Below are positions 1 to 8,597 of a stretch of DNA of 64,000 bases, one piece after another. Positions within the stretch are counted from its first letter, which is position 1; each line of letters starts with the position of its first letter. Below the pieces are notes generated by a model. It did no database searches. It saw only the letters and a program-made list of their open reading frames with translations, and was not told where the DNA came from. The stretch comes from Chitinophaga silvisoli (GTDB lineage: Bacteria > Bacteroidota > Bacteroidia > Chitinophagales > Chitinophagaceae): the NCBI RefSeq assembly GCF_003412465.1, contig NZ_QTJV01000012.1, positions 62,001 to 126,000 on the forward strand, in the 5' to 3' direction. A program made the translations under genes and the position numbers.

Positions 1-891
1 ACAGATCCCATCATCACCCGCATTCACTGTAGTATGATAGATAATCACTCCCTTGCAGGCACTGATGTCTATACCATCTCCATTCTGTGCCCAGGCTTCA
101 TTGAATACATTGGTATTCCGTATGACCAGGTCACTCACCTTCTGCGGATTGATCACAAAATTGGGTGAGTTCCGAAAGGTAGGTCCATCTATTAATACCC
201 GGCTGCTATTGGTAATCACCACCATCTTAGGCCGTAAAAAATCTCTCGCAGCCAGGTAATCATCTGCAGTAGCGCCCTCTTTCAGCGTCTTCAGATATTG
301 TTCTCCGTTCATCGCTTCTTTGCTCGGCCACCAGATCTTTCCATCTTCACTGACTACACCCCCTGATGCTACTACCTTGTCCCAATGTGCAGCTGTCACC
401 TTCATCTTTTTTAGTGGCCGCCAGCTCTGCCCATTGCCATCAAATGCACCTTCGCCGGTGATAGATACATCCTCCAGGTCACGACCGCTGATAGGCGGTG
501 CCACCTCAAACTTGTGTCCATTCCGCAGGAGCGGGTATAAGCTACGATCAGGTGTAAATAATACCAATGCACCTTTCTCTACATGCAGGTCTACATGACT
601 CTTCAATACTATCGGCCCGCTCAGCCAGGTACCCGCAGGTACAATCACATGCCCGCCACCTGCCGCCGCACAGGCATCGATCGCACGTTTAAAAGCAACT
701 GTATTTAATGCTGTACCTCCTTCTACAGCACCGTAATCCGTAAGCACAAATCTTGATTCAGGTATAACAGGCTCCCGGATGGCCTGCATGGGAAATGGTG
801 CCTTATTCAGGTAATAATCGACCGGATGGGTCTGGGAGAGGACAGGCAGGGATAGTAAACTGACCACAGCCAGTAGTAAAAGTTGTCTCAT
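1..891 (-). CDS. Glycoside hydrolase family 28 (polygalacturonase-like), 3' end cut by window edge
   Basis: The reading frame is open from an ATG at 891 to the window edge, giving 297 residues with no stop. Residues 1-20 form a signal peptide (MRQLLLLAVVSLLSLPVLSQ), so the protein is exported. The body has the beta-helix style of pectinases: a TDYGAVEGG start, then GPIVLKSHVDLHVEKGA, then ISGRDLEDVSITGEGAFDGNG. Near the edge are AQNGDGIDIS and NAGDDGIC. These match GH28 motifs I (N-x-D) and II (DD), which supply the catalytic aspartates. The later GHG and RIK motifs would lie outside the window. Expected role is hydrolysis of pectin-type galacturonans. An insert around residues 185-225 (EDGKIWWPSKEAMNGEQYLK) is also seen in Bacteroidota GH28 proteins. 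It is divergent from the gene at 943, with 51 bp between starts. Family is confident; substrate is inferred. Confidence 0.88.
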   Translation of the reverse strand, partial: MRQLLLLAVVSLLSLPVLSQTHPVDYYLNKAPFPMQAIREPVIPESRFVLTDYGAVEGGTALNTVAFKRAIDACAAAGGGHVIVPAGTWLSGPIVLKSHVDLHVEKGALVLFTPDRSLYPLLRNGHKFEVAPPISGRDLEDVSITGEGAFDGNGQSWRPLKKMKVTAAHWDKVVASGGVVSEDGKIWWPSKEAMNGEQYLKTLKEGATADDYLAARDFLRPKMVVITNSSRVLIDGPTFRNSPNFVINPQKVSDLVIRNTNVFNEAWAQNGDGIDISACKGVIIYHTTVNAGDDGIC

Positions 892-925
892 GGAACGTGG
901 GAATTAGATCGTTTTCTAATTTACG

Positions 926-933
926 TATTTTTG
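926..933 (+). promoter_or_regulatory. Candidate -7 box TATTTTTG
   Basis: This is an exact match to the Bacteroidota -7 consensus TAnnTTTG, nine bases before the ATG at 943. The transcript leader would be only a few bases. No clear -33 TTTG is seen at the right spacing. Confidence 0.4.
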
Positions 934-942
934 CTGCCTCAG

Positions 943-1461
943 ATGGCACAAATTTTACAAACGGGTACGCTGATCATTACACTGGATATGGGTCCGGCCG
1001 ATCAGGCATTCTTCAATTCATTGAGGGAAAAGCATTTTCCTGCACATGCCAATTACCTGGATGCACATATCACCCTGTTTCATAAATTGCCTGCTAATGA
1101 AGGAAGTATTCCCCGAACACTCACTGAATTTGCGAACAGAGCTCCGCTTGAACTGGCAGTTTCTAATGTGCACCTGATGGGCACCTGTGTCGCTTACACG
1201 CTTGCATCAGGAGAACTCAAAAAATTACATGAACAAATGCAAAAAGCATTTGAACCCTGGCTGATCAAACAGGATCAGCAACCTTTACGGCCCCACATCA
1301 CCGTTCAGAATAAGGTCACCGCATTTAAAGCCCAGCAGTTACACCAGGAGTTAAGCAAAACCTTCAGCCCCTTTACGATTCAAACCACCGGGTTCAGTAC
1401 CTGGAAATACCTGAAAGGGCCCTGGAAATTGCTGGATAAATACCCTTTCCTGCCACTCTGA
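943..1461 (+). CDS. 2'-5' RNA ligase family protein (LigT/2H phosphoesterase)
   Basis: The 172-residue protein carries the two H-x-T motifs of the 2H phosphoesterase superfamily: DAHITLFHKLP near residue 46 and RPHITVQNK near residue 118. These histidines and threonines form the active site that opens or makes 2'-5' or cyclic phosphodiester bonds in RNA. The frame stays open upstream to 883, but that would overlap the divergent gene and includes the promoter-like box. The ATG at 943 (MAQILQTGTLIITLD) is therefore preferred. No signal peptide is seen, so it is cytosolic. It is followed 53 bp later by a thioredoxin gene on the same strand. The natural substrate of bacterial members is poorly known. 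Confidence 0.82.
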   Translation: MAQILQTGTLIITLDMGPADQAFFNSLREKHFPAHANYLDAHITLFHKLPANEGSIPRTLTEFANRAPLELAVSNVHLMGTCVAYTLASGELKKLHEQMQKAFEPWLIKQDQQPLRPHITVQNKVTAFKAQQLHQELSKTFSPFTIQTTGFSTWKYLKGPWKLLDKYPFLPL

Positions 1462-1514
1462 CACCAGCCTTCCGCTGGTCTGATAATTGCACTCTTTCCA
1501 CCAAAACAACTACC

Positions 1515-1811
1515 ATGGCAACCTTTTCAGAAATGATCAACAGCGATAAACCGGTATTGGTAGACTTCTTCGCTACCTGGTGCGGACCTTGTAAAACCAT
1601 GGCCCCCATCCTGGAAGACGTGAAGAAAAAGATCGGCGAATCCGCCAGCATCATCAAAGTAGACGTAGATAAAAACCCACAGGCAGCCGCTGCTTACCAG
1701 ATACAAGGTGTACCTACCCTCATCCTTTTCAAAAATGGGAAAGTACTCTGGCGCCAGTCAGGCGTTGTTCCAGGACATAATATCGAACAGATCATCCGTC
1801 AAAACGCCTAA
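1515..1811 (+). CDS. trxA: Thioredoxin
   Basis: A 98-residue single-domain thioredoxin with the redox motif WCGPC (Cys23 and Cys26), preceded by VLVDFFATWCGPC. The cis-proline segment GVPTLILFKNGK is also present. It reduces disulfides of cytosolic proteins using electrons from thioredoxin reductase. There is no signal peptide. Length and motif order are typical of bacterial TrxA, slightly short at the C-terminus. The ATG at 1515 gives MATFSEMIN. It may be a paralogue rather than the main housekeeping copy, which cannot be judged from this window. Confidence 0.92.
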   Translation: MATFSEMINSDKPVLVDFFATWCGPCKTMAPILEDVKKKIGESASIIKVDVDKNPQAAAAYQIQGVPTLILFKNGKVLWRQSGVVPGHNIEQIIRQNA

Positions 1812-1895
1812 ATAACAAGCCTACCGCTGCTGGAAAATTTGCCCATGCCCTGAAAATTCTATCTATTTTTATAGAAAATATTGAAAGCAGGTTAC

Positions 1896-3770
1896 ATGAT
1901 CAAATCTTTTAGCAGCCTGGTAGCTTTACTGGGTCTTATTACCGTCGTTCACGGGCAGGAACTTTACCAGCCCCGCAATATCAAAAAAGCCTATACCAAT
2001 CAAACCAGGGATCTAAACGGGAAACCAGGCCCTAAATACTGGCAAAACACCGGTAGATACGATATCCAGGTCACCGCTAATCCTCCTTCCCGTACCATCT
2101 ACGGCACAGAATCCATCCGTTACATCAATAACAGTCCTGATACGCTTAGAAAAATTGTGATCAGACTGATCTGCAATATTCATAAGAGCCAGGCACCTCG
2201 CTCAGGCTACGTCAGCAAAGACTTTCTCACCGATGGTGTCTTCATCGATACCCTTACCATCAACGGCACCCCGGTTGATTTCGACAACAATGTTGGTACG
2301 GTTGCCGATGTCAATCTTCCCCGGCCACTGAATGCCAAAGACAGCATGCAGCTTCACATTAGCTGGCATTACGACATGTCCGTGCAGAGTGGTCGTGAAG
2401 GTGCCATCGACAGCACTACTTTTTTCCTCGCTTACTTCTATCCCCGCATATCCGTATACGACGATTACAATGGCTGGGACAAGATCGAGCACTCGGATAG
2501 GGTAGAGTTCTACAGCGACTTCAACGATTATAAAGTGGCTGTGAAAGTACCGGCTAACTATGTAGTATGGGGCACCGGTACCTTGCAGAACGTGGATGAA
2601 GTACTCCAACCCGCTTTCGCTAAAAAACTGAAAAACAGCTATACATCTGACGATGTGATCCACATCGCCACCAAAGCTGAGATGGAAGGTCAGCAGGTAA
2701 CCCGTCAAAACAAATGGAATACCTGGATCTTCACTTCCAAAAATATTGCTGATGCCACCATTGGTCTTAGTAACCATTATGTATGGGATGCAGCCAGTGT
2801 AGTCGTAGACAGTGCCACTAAACGCAGAGCCAGTATACAGGCTGCCTTTAGTGACAATGCAACCGATTTTCACCACTCAGTAGAGTTCTCTCATTACGCA
2901 TTGAATTATTTCTCAACCCAGTGGCCTGGCGTGGCTTATCCTTTCCCTACCATGACGGCTTTCCAGGGCTTTGCAGACATGGAATACCCGATGATGGTGA
3001 ATGATGAAAGCACGGGAGACGACCTCGAATTCGGCCAGCTGGTGCAGGATCACGAGATCGCTCACACCTACTTCCCATTCTATATGGGCATCAACGAAAG
3101 CCGCTATGCTTATATGGACGAAGGTTGGGCTACCACCTTTGAATACCTGATTGCCATCGCAGAAAAAGGGCAGGAAAAAGCAGATCATTTCTACAAAAAC
3201 TTCCGCGTAAGGAGCTATATCGGCGATCCTTCTTCTGAGGAAGACCAGCCTGTCATCACCCAATCGAACCAGGTCAGCGGTCATGGTTATGGCAACAACT
3301 CTTACGGCAAGGCTTCCCTCTCTTACCTCGCGCTGAAAGACCTGCTGGGCGATAAGGATTTCAAAAAAGCCCTTCATACCTACATGAATAACTGGAATGG
3401 CAAGCACCCCCTTCCATGGGATTACTTCAACTCCATGAATGCCGGTAGCGGCCAAAACCTGAACTGGTTCTTCAATAACTGGTTCTTTTCCAATAACTAT
3501 ATCGACCTGAAACTCTACCGTTTCGATCAACAGGGAAATAAACTAAATTTAGGCATCCATAACGTCGGTGGTTTCGCTATCCCCTTTGACATTGTGCTGA
3601 CCTATGAAGATGGTACCACCGAAACTATTCATAAAACTCCTGCCGTGTGGAAGCCGGGTTCCAAAGACCTTGCACTCACCGTGCCTGCAGCCAAAAAGCT
3701 GACTGGCATAAAACTGGACGGTGGCATCTTTATGGATGCAACGCCGGCAGACAACGACTGGAAAAAATAG
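1896..3770 (+). CDS. Secreted M1 family zinc metallopeptidase
   Basis: The 624-residue protein begins with a signal peptide (MIKSFSSLVALLGLITVVHG). An in-frame TTG at 1881 is possible, but the ATG at 1896 places the signal peptide at the start. The zinc site HEIAH is at residues 386-390, with the third ligand Glu409 in DEGWATTFE. This is exactly the HExxH-x18-E spacing of M1 aminopeptidases. FADMEYPMMV upstream takes the place of the GAMEN substrate motif and is divergent. The N-terminal half is the beta-sandwich domain that precedes the catalytic domain. It is likely a periplasmic or surface aminopeptidase for peptide scavenging. The next gene starts 5 bp after its stop, so the two are probably cotranscribed. 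Confidence 0.92.
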   Translation: MIKSFSSLVALLGLITVVHGQELYQPRNIKKAYTNQTRDLNGKPGPKYWQNTGRYDIQVTANPPSRTIYGTESIRYINNSPDTLRKIVIRLICNIHKSQAPRSGYVSKDFLTDGVFIDTLTINGTPVDFDNNVGTVADVNLPRPLNAKDSMQLHISWHYDMSVQSGREGAIDSTTFFLAYFYPRISVYDDYNGWDKIEHSDRVEFYSDFNDYKVAVKVPANYVVWGTGTLQNVDEVLQPAFAKKLKNSYTSDDVIHIATKAEMEGQQVTRQNKWNTWIFTSKNIADATIGLSNHYVWDAASVVVDSATKRRASIQAAFSDNATDFHHSVEFSHYALNYFSTQWPGVAYPFPTMTAFQGFADMEYPMMVNDESTGDDLEFGQLVQDHEIAHTYFPFYMGINESRYAYMDEGWATTFEYLIAIAEKGQEKADHFYKNFRVRSYIGDPSSEEDQPVITQSNQVSGHGYGNNSYGKASLSYLALKDLLGDKDFKKALHTYMNNWNGKHPLPWDYFNSMNAGSGQNLNWFFNNWFFSNNYIDLKLYRFDQQGNKLNLGIHNVGGFAIPFDIVLTYEDGTTETIHKTPAVWKPGSKDLALTVPAAKKLTGIKLDGGIFMDATPADNDWKK

Positions 3771-3775
3771 CAAGC

Positions 3776-4507
3776 ATGCGTTTATTATTACTACTATCCC
3801 TATGCATGACTTCCTTTCAGGATGGAGGTTTACTCCTGAGCAAATGGAAGTCTCACCCTCTCCCGGTAGATAAATCTACTTTAGCGCGGTATGAAAAGAG
3901 TGCTGCCGACTATGCCGTGTATATGAAATACGGCGATGTATATGCGACCAAAGAATTGGTAATGGCCAACCAGTCATTGCCTTTCCTGATCACGTCTACA
4001 CCCGCAGATTCCGGCAAACTGACCGGCAATCGTTCTATATTACAAACCAATGAGGGCAATTACCTCGTGGCCTTTTACAGGGCCGCAGGAGGAGGGAGCC
4101 TCTACCAGTTTGATGCAAGAGGTAAAAGCAAAAAGAAGATTGCTGAACTGCCCATTGTTAAACTGCTGGACGGAGAAAAGAGCACCTTTGCGGTTGTTGC
4201 CGATACAGTTCATGGTATTGTGAAAGTTAGCAATGGCCGGATCAGCCCTTTTAAAAGGCTGACATCTACTCCACTGGCGGCAGATATGGATGATGCAGGC
4301 AATATCATTGTCATTACTGATAAAGCCCTGCTGTCAGTAGATAAAACCGGTGGCGTGCATACACTGATAGAGAAAGGATTCTGGAATGGATATTTGTTCC
4401 CGCGATCATTGGTCGCATATAACGGGAAAGTATATGTGGGAATGAGAAATGGCGTGCTGACTTACAACCCGGCCACAAAGAAATCGGAGTGGCTAATGGA
4501 AAAATAA
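3776..4507 (+). CDS. Hypothetical secreted protein, beta-propeller-like
   Basis: A 243-residue protein starting at an ATG 5 bp after the M1 peptidase stop. The frame is open further upstream inside the peptidase, but the signal-peptide-like start MRLLLLLSLCMTSFQDG fixes the start at 3776. Several short strand-rich segments look like repeats of a propeller or SMP-30-like fold (AADMDDAGNIIVITDKALL, VAYNGKVYVGMRNGVL). No catalytic motif is recognised. Being in an operon with an exported peptidase suggests a periplasmic role, but function is unknown. Confidence 0.72.
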   Translation: MRLLLLLSLCMTSFQDGGLLLSKWKSHPLPVDKSTLARYEKSAADYAVYMKYGDVYATKELVMANQSLPFLITSTPADSGKLTGNRSILQTNEGNYLVAFYRAAGGGSLYQFDARGKSKKKIAELPIVKLLDGEKSTFAVVADTVHGIVKVSNGRISPFKRLTSTPLAADMDDAGNIIVITDKALLSVDKTGGVHTLIEKGFWNGYLFPRSLVAYNGKVYVGMRNGVLTYNPATKKSEWLMEK

Positions 4508-4510
4508 CTA

Positions 4511-4544
4511 AAAAAAGCTACCGGTTTACCCCGGTAGCTTTTTT
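4511..4544. terminator. Bidirectional intrinsic terminator
   Basis: A perfect 14-bp stem is formed by 4511-4524 and 4531-4544, with GCTACCGG at its core, a 6-nt loop and A/T tracts on both sides. It lies between convergent genes ending at 4507 (+) and 4548 (-) and can serve both. Confidence 0.9.
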
Positions 4545-4547
4545 AAT

Positions 4548-4832
4548 TCAATCCCCGTTCTCGTACAAATTTAACCGCATCCTGAGATTATGCATCTCGC
4601 CCTGCATGTTACGTATTCTATCCAGCAAATGCCTGATCACATCAATCCCCTCCGTATTCACGCCCATCTCGTAATGCCAGCGTGTATAACTTTCCAGGTC
4701 AGGTAACTGCTCTTCTTCAATAAAAGGACCGTCAGTTGCAATGGTGAGTACGATTAGCCCCTCATCTGCTAACGCATGTATAAAAGATGTATCGATATTA
4801 TGAATCGTGCAATAGTGCGTAATGGAAATCAT
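4548..4832 (-). CDS. cbpM: Chaperone modulator CbpM
   Basis: A 94-residue MerR-like helical protein: ITHYCTIHNIDTSFIHALAD, then EEEQLPDLESYTRWHYEMGVN, then IDVIRHLLDRIRNMQGEM. This is the pattern of the CbpM family, which binds the J domain of CbpA and inhibits it. The ATG at 4832 is chosen because it lies 4 bp after the cbpA stop. A start at 4856 would overlap cbpA. Tight coupling to a CbpA-type DnaJ is the classic arrangement. The last helix is probably a short coiled coil. Confidence 0.85.
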   Translation of the reverse strand: MISITHYCTIHNIDTSFIHALADEGLIVLTIATDGPFIEEEQLPDLESYTRWHYEMGVNTEGIDVIRHLLDRIRNMQGEMHNLRMRLNLYENGD

Positions 4833-4836
4833 GATA

Positions 4837-5751
4837 CTAGTTTTTAGATGAAACACTTGCTAACTCACGGATCAGCTCTTTCTCTTTTTCACTCAGCCCT
4901 GTAGGCAGTATCACATTGTAAGTGATAATCAGATCGCCTGCTTCACCTTCCTTCTTATATTTAGGAAATCCCTTTCCTTTCAGCCTGACCTTCGTTCCGT
5001 TCTGTGTTTCAGGTTTTACTTTCAGTTTTACTTTTCCATTCAGTGTATCGAAGGTAATTTCTCCACCCAGCAAAGCGGCATAAAGATCTACATCTACATT
5101 TGCATACAGGTCATCGCCAGAGCGTTTAAAGTGCTCATCATCCTCCACTATAAAAGTGATATACAGATCGCCCGCAGGTCCTCCATTACCACCCGGTGCA
5201 CCATGGCCCTTCAGTTTGATCACCTGGCCGTTGGCAATACCCGCAGGTATTGTAATGCGTACATTCTGATCATTCACCTTCAGGGTATGCTGGTGGGTCG
5301 TAGCTGCCTCCCGCAGGCCCAGGTGCAATTCTGCCTGGTAATCCTGCCCACGGTATTTAGCCTGGCTACGCCTGCCACTACCACCGCCGCGGCCAAAAAG
5401 AGATTCGAAGAAGTCAGAGAAATGCTCCCCTGAGAAATCTCCGCCAAAGCCCTCAAATCCTGTTTGACCACCATAGGTATAACCCTGCTGCTGCTGTTGC
5501 TGCTTCGCATGTTCAAACTGCTCTGCATGCTTCCAGTTCTCGCCGTACTCGTCGTACTTCTTACGCTTGTCCGGGTCGCTTAACACCTCGTTCGCCTCGT
5601 TGATCTGTTGAAATTTCAGGTTAGCCTCTTTGTCATTCGGGTTCATGTCGGGGTGATGCTTCCTCGCCAGCTTACGGTACGCTTTCTTGATATCATCGGC
5701 TGAAGCTGTTTTATCCAGTCCCAGTACTTTATAATAATCTATAAAAGCCAT
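4837..5751 (-). CDS. cbpA: CbpA-type DnaJ co-chaperone
   Basis: The 304-residue protein has an N-terminal J domain with the HPD motif at residues 33-35, which stimulates DnaK ATP hydrolysis. A Gly/Gln-rich linker follows, including a run of six glutamines and GGQTGFEGFGGDFSG. The C-terminus has two beta-sandwich substrate-binding domains (VRITIPAGIANGQVIKLKG, VKLKVKPETQNGTKVRLKG). The cysteine-rich zinc finger of classical DnaJ is absent, which marks it as CbpA-type (class B). It is cotranscribed with cbpM. Confidence 0.9.
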   Translation of the reverse strand: MAFIDYYKVLGLDKTASADDIKKAYRKLARKHHPDMNPNDKEANLKFQQINEANEVLSDPDKRKKYDEYGENWKHAEQFEHAKQQQQQQGYTYGGQTGFEGFGGDFSGEHFSDFFESLFGRGGGSGRRSQAKYRGQDYQAELHLGLREAATTHQHTLKVNDQNVRITIPAGIANGQVIKLKGHGAPGGNGGPAGDLYITFIVEDDEHFKRSGDDLYANVDVDLYAALLGGEITFDTLNGKVKLKVKPETQNGTKVRLKGKGFPKYKKEGEAGDLIITYNVILPTGLSEKEKELIRELASVSSKN

Positions 5752-5856
5752 ATGTAATATTTATTCTCTTGTAATAGGATTATCAAAAGTCAGTCCGGAA
5801 TGGAAGAGTGTGACGGAAAGTCGGGGCCGGCAGAAAAAACCTGACCAAATGACAAA

Positions 5857-5878
5857 GCCGGAATATGAGTATTCCGGC
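5857..5878. other. Intergenic hairpin upstream of cbpA
   Basis: Perfect 9-bp stem GCCGGAATA / TATTCCGGC with a TGAG loop. It lies about 105 bp upstream of the cbpA start. There is no strong T-tract on either strand, so it is not a clear terminator. The remaining 347-bp gap holds no gene that I can see. Confidence 0.5.
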
Positions 5879-6040
5879 CATTTCTTAAACCTACAACTGT
5901 TACACTGTTTTGTAACTGTATATTTTTAATATGATGATGATCAAATTAGTAACACAAATTTAGGTAGGATGGGGAAGGGGGACAATGCACAAAACACGGA
6001 AAAAATTGTACAAATTGATCCTAACTAGTCTAAAAAGCTC

Positions 6041-6077
6041 AAATCCCTTTGGAAAATCAAATTTTCCAAAGGGATTT
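6041..6077 (-). terminator. Intrinsic terminator of the porin-urt-kinase unit
   Basis: A 17-bp perfect stem, AAATCCCTTTGGAAAAT with its complement, and a 3-nt loop. On the minus strand it is followed by GAGCTTTTT. It sits just downstream of the response regulator stop at 6099. Confidence 0.8.
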
Positions 6078-6098
6078 GCCTGTAAGTTGTAAGACGAT

Positions 6099-6764
6099 TT
6101 ATTCTTCTTTCAATAAATTCGCACTCCTGCAATATTCAATTACTTCCTCTATTGAGTTCACCTGGAACTTCCTCAGGATATTCATCCTGTGTGCTTCGAT
6201 GGTTCTGATACTTAGCCCCAGCGACTCGGCTATGTCCTTGTTATTCAGTCCATTATTGACCATCCTGATGATCTGTTCCTCCCTTCTGCTCAATGATACA
6301 TCTGCCGCCTGTGCTACAGGATTTGCTGCACTCTGCCTCGCTGCCTGGTATTTCTTGACTAATACATCACTCACCTCCCCAATAAAGTAATACTTGCCAT
6401 TATGAATGGTCCTGATGGCATTCAGGAAGATCTTGTTGCTGGTATCCTTCAATATGTATCCACTTGCCCCCATCTCCAGTGCTGCCGCCACATAATCCGG
6501 TTCGTCAAATAAGCTGAAGAACAGGATATGCGTTCGCGGACTCGCCTTCAGCAATGCCGTGCTCGTCTCCAGACCATTGATACCCGGCATACGGATATCC
6601 ATAATCACGACATCGGGCTGCACATTGCTCAGGCTATGCAAGGCATCTTCCCCTGTACTGGCTTCTCCTGATACTTCCATATCCGGTTCACTGTTGATCA
6701 ATTGTTTCAAGCCATTCCTGAAGATTTCGTGATCATCGACTAAAAATACCGAGATTTTATCCAT
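6099..6764 (-). CDS. NarL/FixJ family response regulator
   Basis: A 221-residue protein with an N-terminal receiver domain: acidic pocket VDDHE, phosphoacceptor Asp56 in VVIMDIRMPG, and the conserved Lys in YILKDT. It ends in a LuxR-type helix-turn-helix (LSRREEQIIRMVNNGLNNKD, then SLGLSIRTIEAHRMNILRKF). It is expected to be phosphorylated by the kinase encoded immediately upstream and then bind DNA. The kinase stop is 5 bp away, so the two are translationally close and cotranscribed. The target is unknown; the porin-urt promoter is a reasonable guess. Confidence 0.93.
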   Translation of the reverse strand: MDKISVFLVDDHEIFRNGLKQLINSEPDMEVSGEASTGEDALHSLSNVQPDVVIMDIRMPGINGLETSTALLKASPRTHILFFSLFDEPDYVAAALEMGASGYILKDTSNKIFLNAIRTIHNGKYYFIGEVSDVLVKKYQAARQSAANPVAQAADVSLSRREEQIIRMVNNGLNNKDIAESLGLSIRTIEAHRMNILRKFQVNSIEEVIEYCRSANLLKEE

Positions 6765-6769
6765 GGGTG

Positions 6770-8551
6770 TTAAAATGAGATTTCTAATTGTATAATTGTG
6801 CCTTTTCCTGGTTGTGTATTGATGCTGAGGGTGCCTCCCAGTAGTTCTGCGCGTTCTTTCATATTACGCAGCCCGTTTATTTTCTTTACCTGCTCGCGCG
6901 AAAAGAAATGCTGGCTGTCATAATAAAATCCTTTACCATTATCATGAATCATCAGGTTCAGAAAACTTTCTTCGCGGTCTATATGTACATCTATCTGGGT
7001 GGCCTGGGCATGCTTTATGGCATTGTTCAGCGCCTCCTGCAAGATACGATAGATCCCTATTTCTACCTCCCGGGGCAAAGGCTTTGAAAGGTTACATTCC
7101 TCCAGGCTGAAGACTACATTCCTTGCCGTTTCCCTGCAGGTTTTTATCAATTCTTCTATTGCCGCCCGCAGCCCGAAATCTTCCAGCACACTGGGTAGGA
7201 GATCGGAGCAGATCCTTTTGGTTTCTGTAATTATACTGGCCAGCAAGCCATTGACCTTACCAATTTCCGCATTTGGTTCCGGCAGTTTATCCTCCACCTG
7301 TTCCATCTTCATACGCAGGCTGGTCAGCATTTGTCCTATGCCATCATGGATCTCTGCCGCTACCCGTTTACGTTCTTTCTCCTGTCCGCTGATGATGGCA
7401 TAGCTACGGATCTTCTGCTCCATATCCTGCCTCCGCAGCTTCTCTTCCGTCAGTTGCCTGATTTCCCGTTCTGTATTTTTACGTTTCGTAATGTCACTGC
7501 AAATCACCATGTACTGGTACAACCTGCCTGTATTGTCAAATACAGGAATCATCGTTACATCCAGCCAGAAGCCGGTGCCGTCAGAAGCATGGTCGAAAAC
7601 CTCTCCCTGCCATACTTCCATCTTCCTGGCAGGATCATTCAGGTGATCGAAGTAGTGGTGAAAAAGCGGTTTGCCACGCAACTCCGACATACTATATCGT
7701 GTTACATGGCAGTATTTATCATTTGCATAAATTATATGACCTTCATGATCCGTTTTCACCAGGTAGGTAGCCCTGTCCAGCGCATAAGTCACCTCTCTCA
7801 GCTCACTGTGGGATTGTTCCATGAGCTTATTGGCTTCCTGTAGCTGATCCGCCAGTTGTTTTGAGGTCTCTTCTGAGGCGATGAGCCCTTTGATCACTTT
7901 CCGGATCCGCATGGATAAAGGGTAAAAAATTACCCCTGCCTCGATCATCAGCGTCAGCAATACCAATCCCAGCATCAGGTATTCCACCTGCTTCAGTTTC
8001 CGCACCCGTTCTTTTGAAAAACGGTCATAGTCAAATACGATCAGCTCCATGCCAAGCAGGTAAGACTTCTCGTAAGCCAGGATCGTCTGTACATATGGAT
8101 GGATCACAGCCGTATCCACCGGCTTGTCACTGTTCAGCACTGAGCTCATAGCGGAAGCCGCCTTCCAGATCTCCTGGTGCGGTGTCCGTATAATGTCGAA
8201 CATCTGCTTCAGCTCATCCTGGTCATTGGCAGGCAGGTTCAGGAAATTGCTGCCTGATTGCAGCCCTTCGTGTGACTTCTGCCATTGCATGAGGGTATTG
8301 GTAAACTCCTTGCGGTTTGTTTCAATATCCTGCCCCGATTCGATCAATAGTGCCAGTTTGCACAGCGTCTGACTGTAGGTACGCAGCCGCGCAGCAAAGT
8401 TGATCACATGGGAATCGTGCATCTGGTGACTCAATGCCTGTTGAATGCCAATCTGGCTCACAATAGAGAGCACGGCCAGCGTGGTGAGCGCGACCGCATA
8501 CATAGCAGTAAAGAATTTGAAAACCCGGCGATCTTCTGAGATACGATGCAT
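6770..8551 (-). CDS. NarX-like sensor histidine kinase with PAS domain
   Basis: The 593-residue membrane kinase has a first membrane helix (FFTAMYAVALTTLAVLSIVS) and a periplasmic helical region with INFAARLRTYSQTLCKLAL, resembling the PilJ/NarX sensor segment. A second membrane helix (LMLGLVLLTLMIEAGVIFY) and a PAS domain (HIIYANDKYCHVTRYSMSEL) follow. The HisKA_3 dimerisation domain has AAEIHDGIGQ, with the phospho-accepting His near residue 402. The ATPase domain has LQEALNNAIKHA and a GKG box. The frame opens at 8653, overlapping urtE by 56 bp; the ATG at 8551 avoids this and places the membrane helix near the start. It is the cognate kinase of the adjacent regulator and is cotranscribed with urt genes, suggesting it senses nitrogen status or the transported solute. 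Confidence 0.88.
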   Translation of the reverse strand: MHRISEDRRVFKFFTAMYAVALTTLAVLSIVSQIGIQQALSHQMHDSHVINFAARLRTYSQTLCKLALLIESGQDIETNRKEFTNTLMQWQKSHEGLQSGSNFLNLPANDQDELKQMFDIIRTPHQEIWKAASAMSSVLNSDKPVDTAVIHPYVQTILAYEKSYLLGMELIVFDYDRFSKERVRKLKQVEYLMLGLVLLTLMIEAGVIFYPLSMRIRKVIKGLIASEETSKQLADQLQEANKLMEQSHSELREVTYALDRATYLVKTDHEGHIIYANDKYCHVTRYSMSELRGKPLFHHYFDHLNDPARKMEVWQGEVFDHASDGTGFWLDVTMIPVFDNTGRLYQYMVICSDITKRKNTEREIRQLTEEKLRRQDMEQKIRSYAIISGQEKERKRVAAEIHDGIGQMLTSLRMKMEQVEDKLPEPNAEIGKVNGLLASIITETKRICSDLLPSVLEDFGLRAAIEELIKTCRETARNVVFSLEECNLSKPLPREVEIGIYRILQEALNNAIKHAQATQIDVHIDREESFLNLMIHDNGKGFYYDSQHFFSREQVKKINGLRNMKERAELLGGTLSINTQPGKGTIIQLEISF

Positions 8552-8597
8552 ATAGCTATGAAGATAATAAAAATCCTTCCTGCCAGGTAGTCTTTTA

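Noticed and set aside
2202..3530. Two long antisense ORFs inside the M1 peptidase gene
   Set aside because: They are shadows of a clear coding sequence with intact zinc motif; their translations look unlike proteins.
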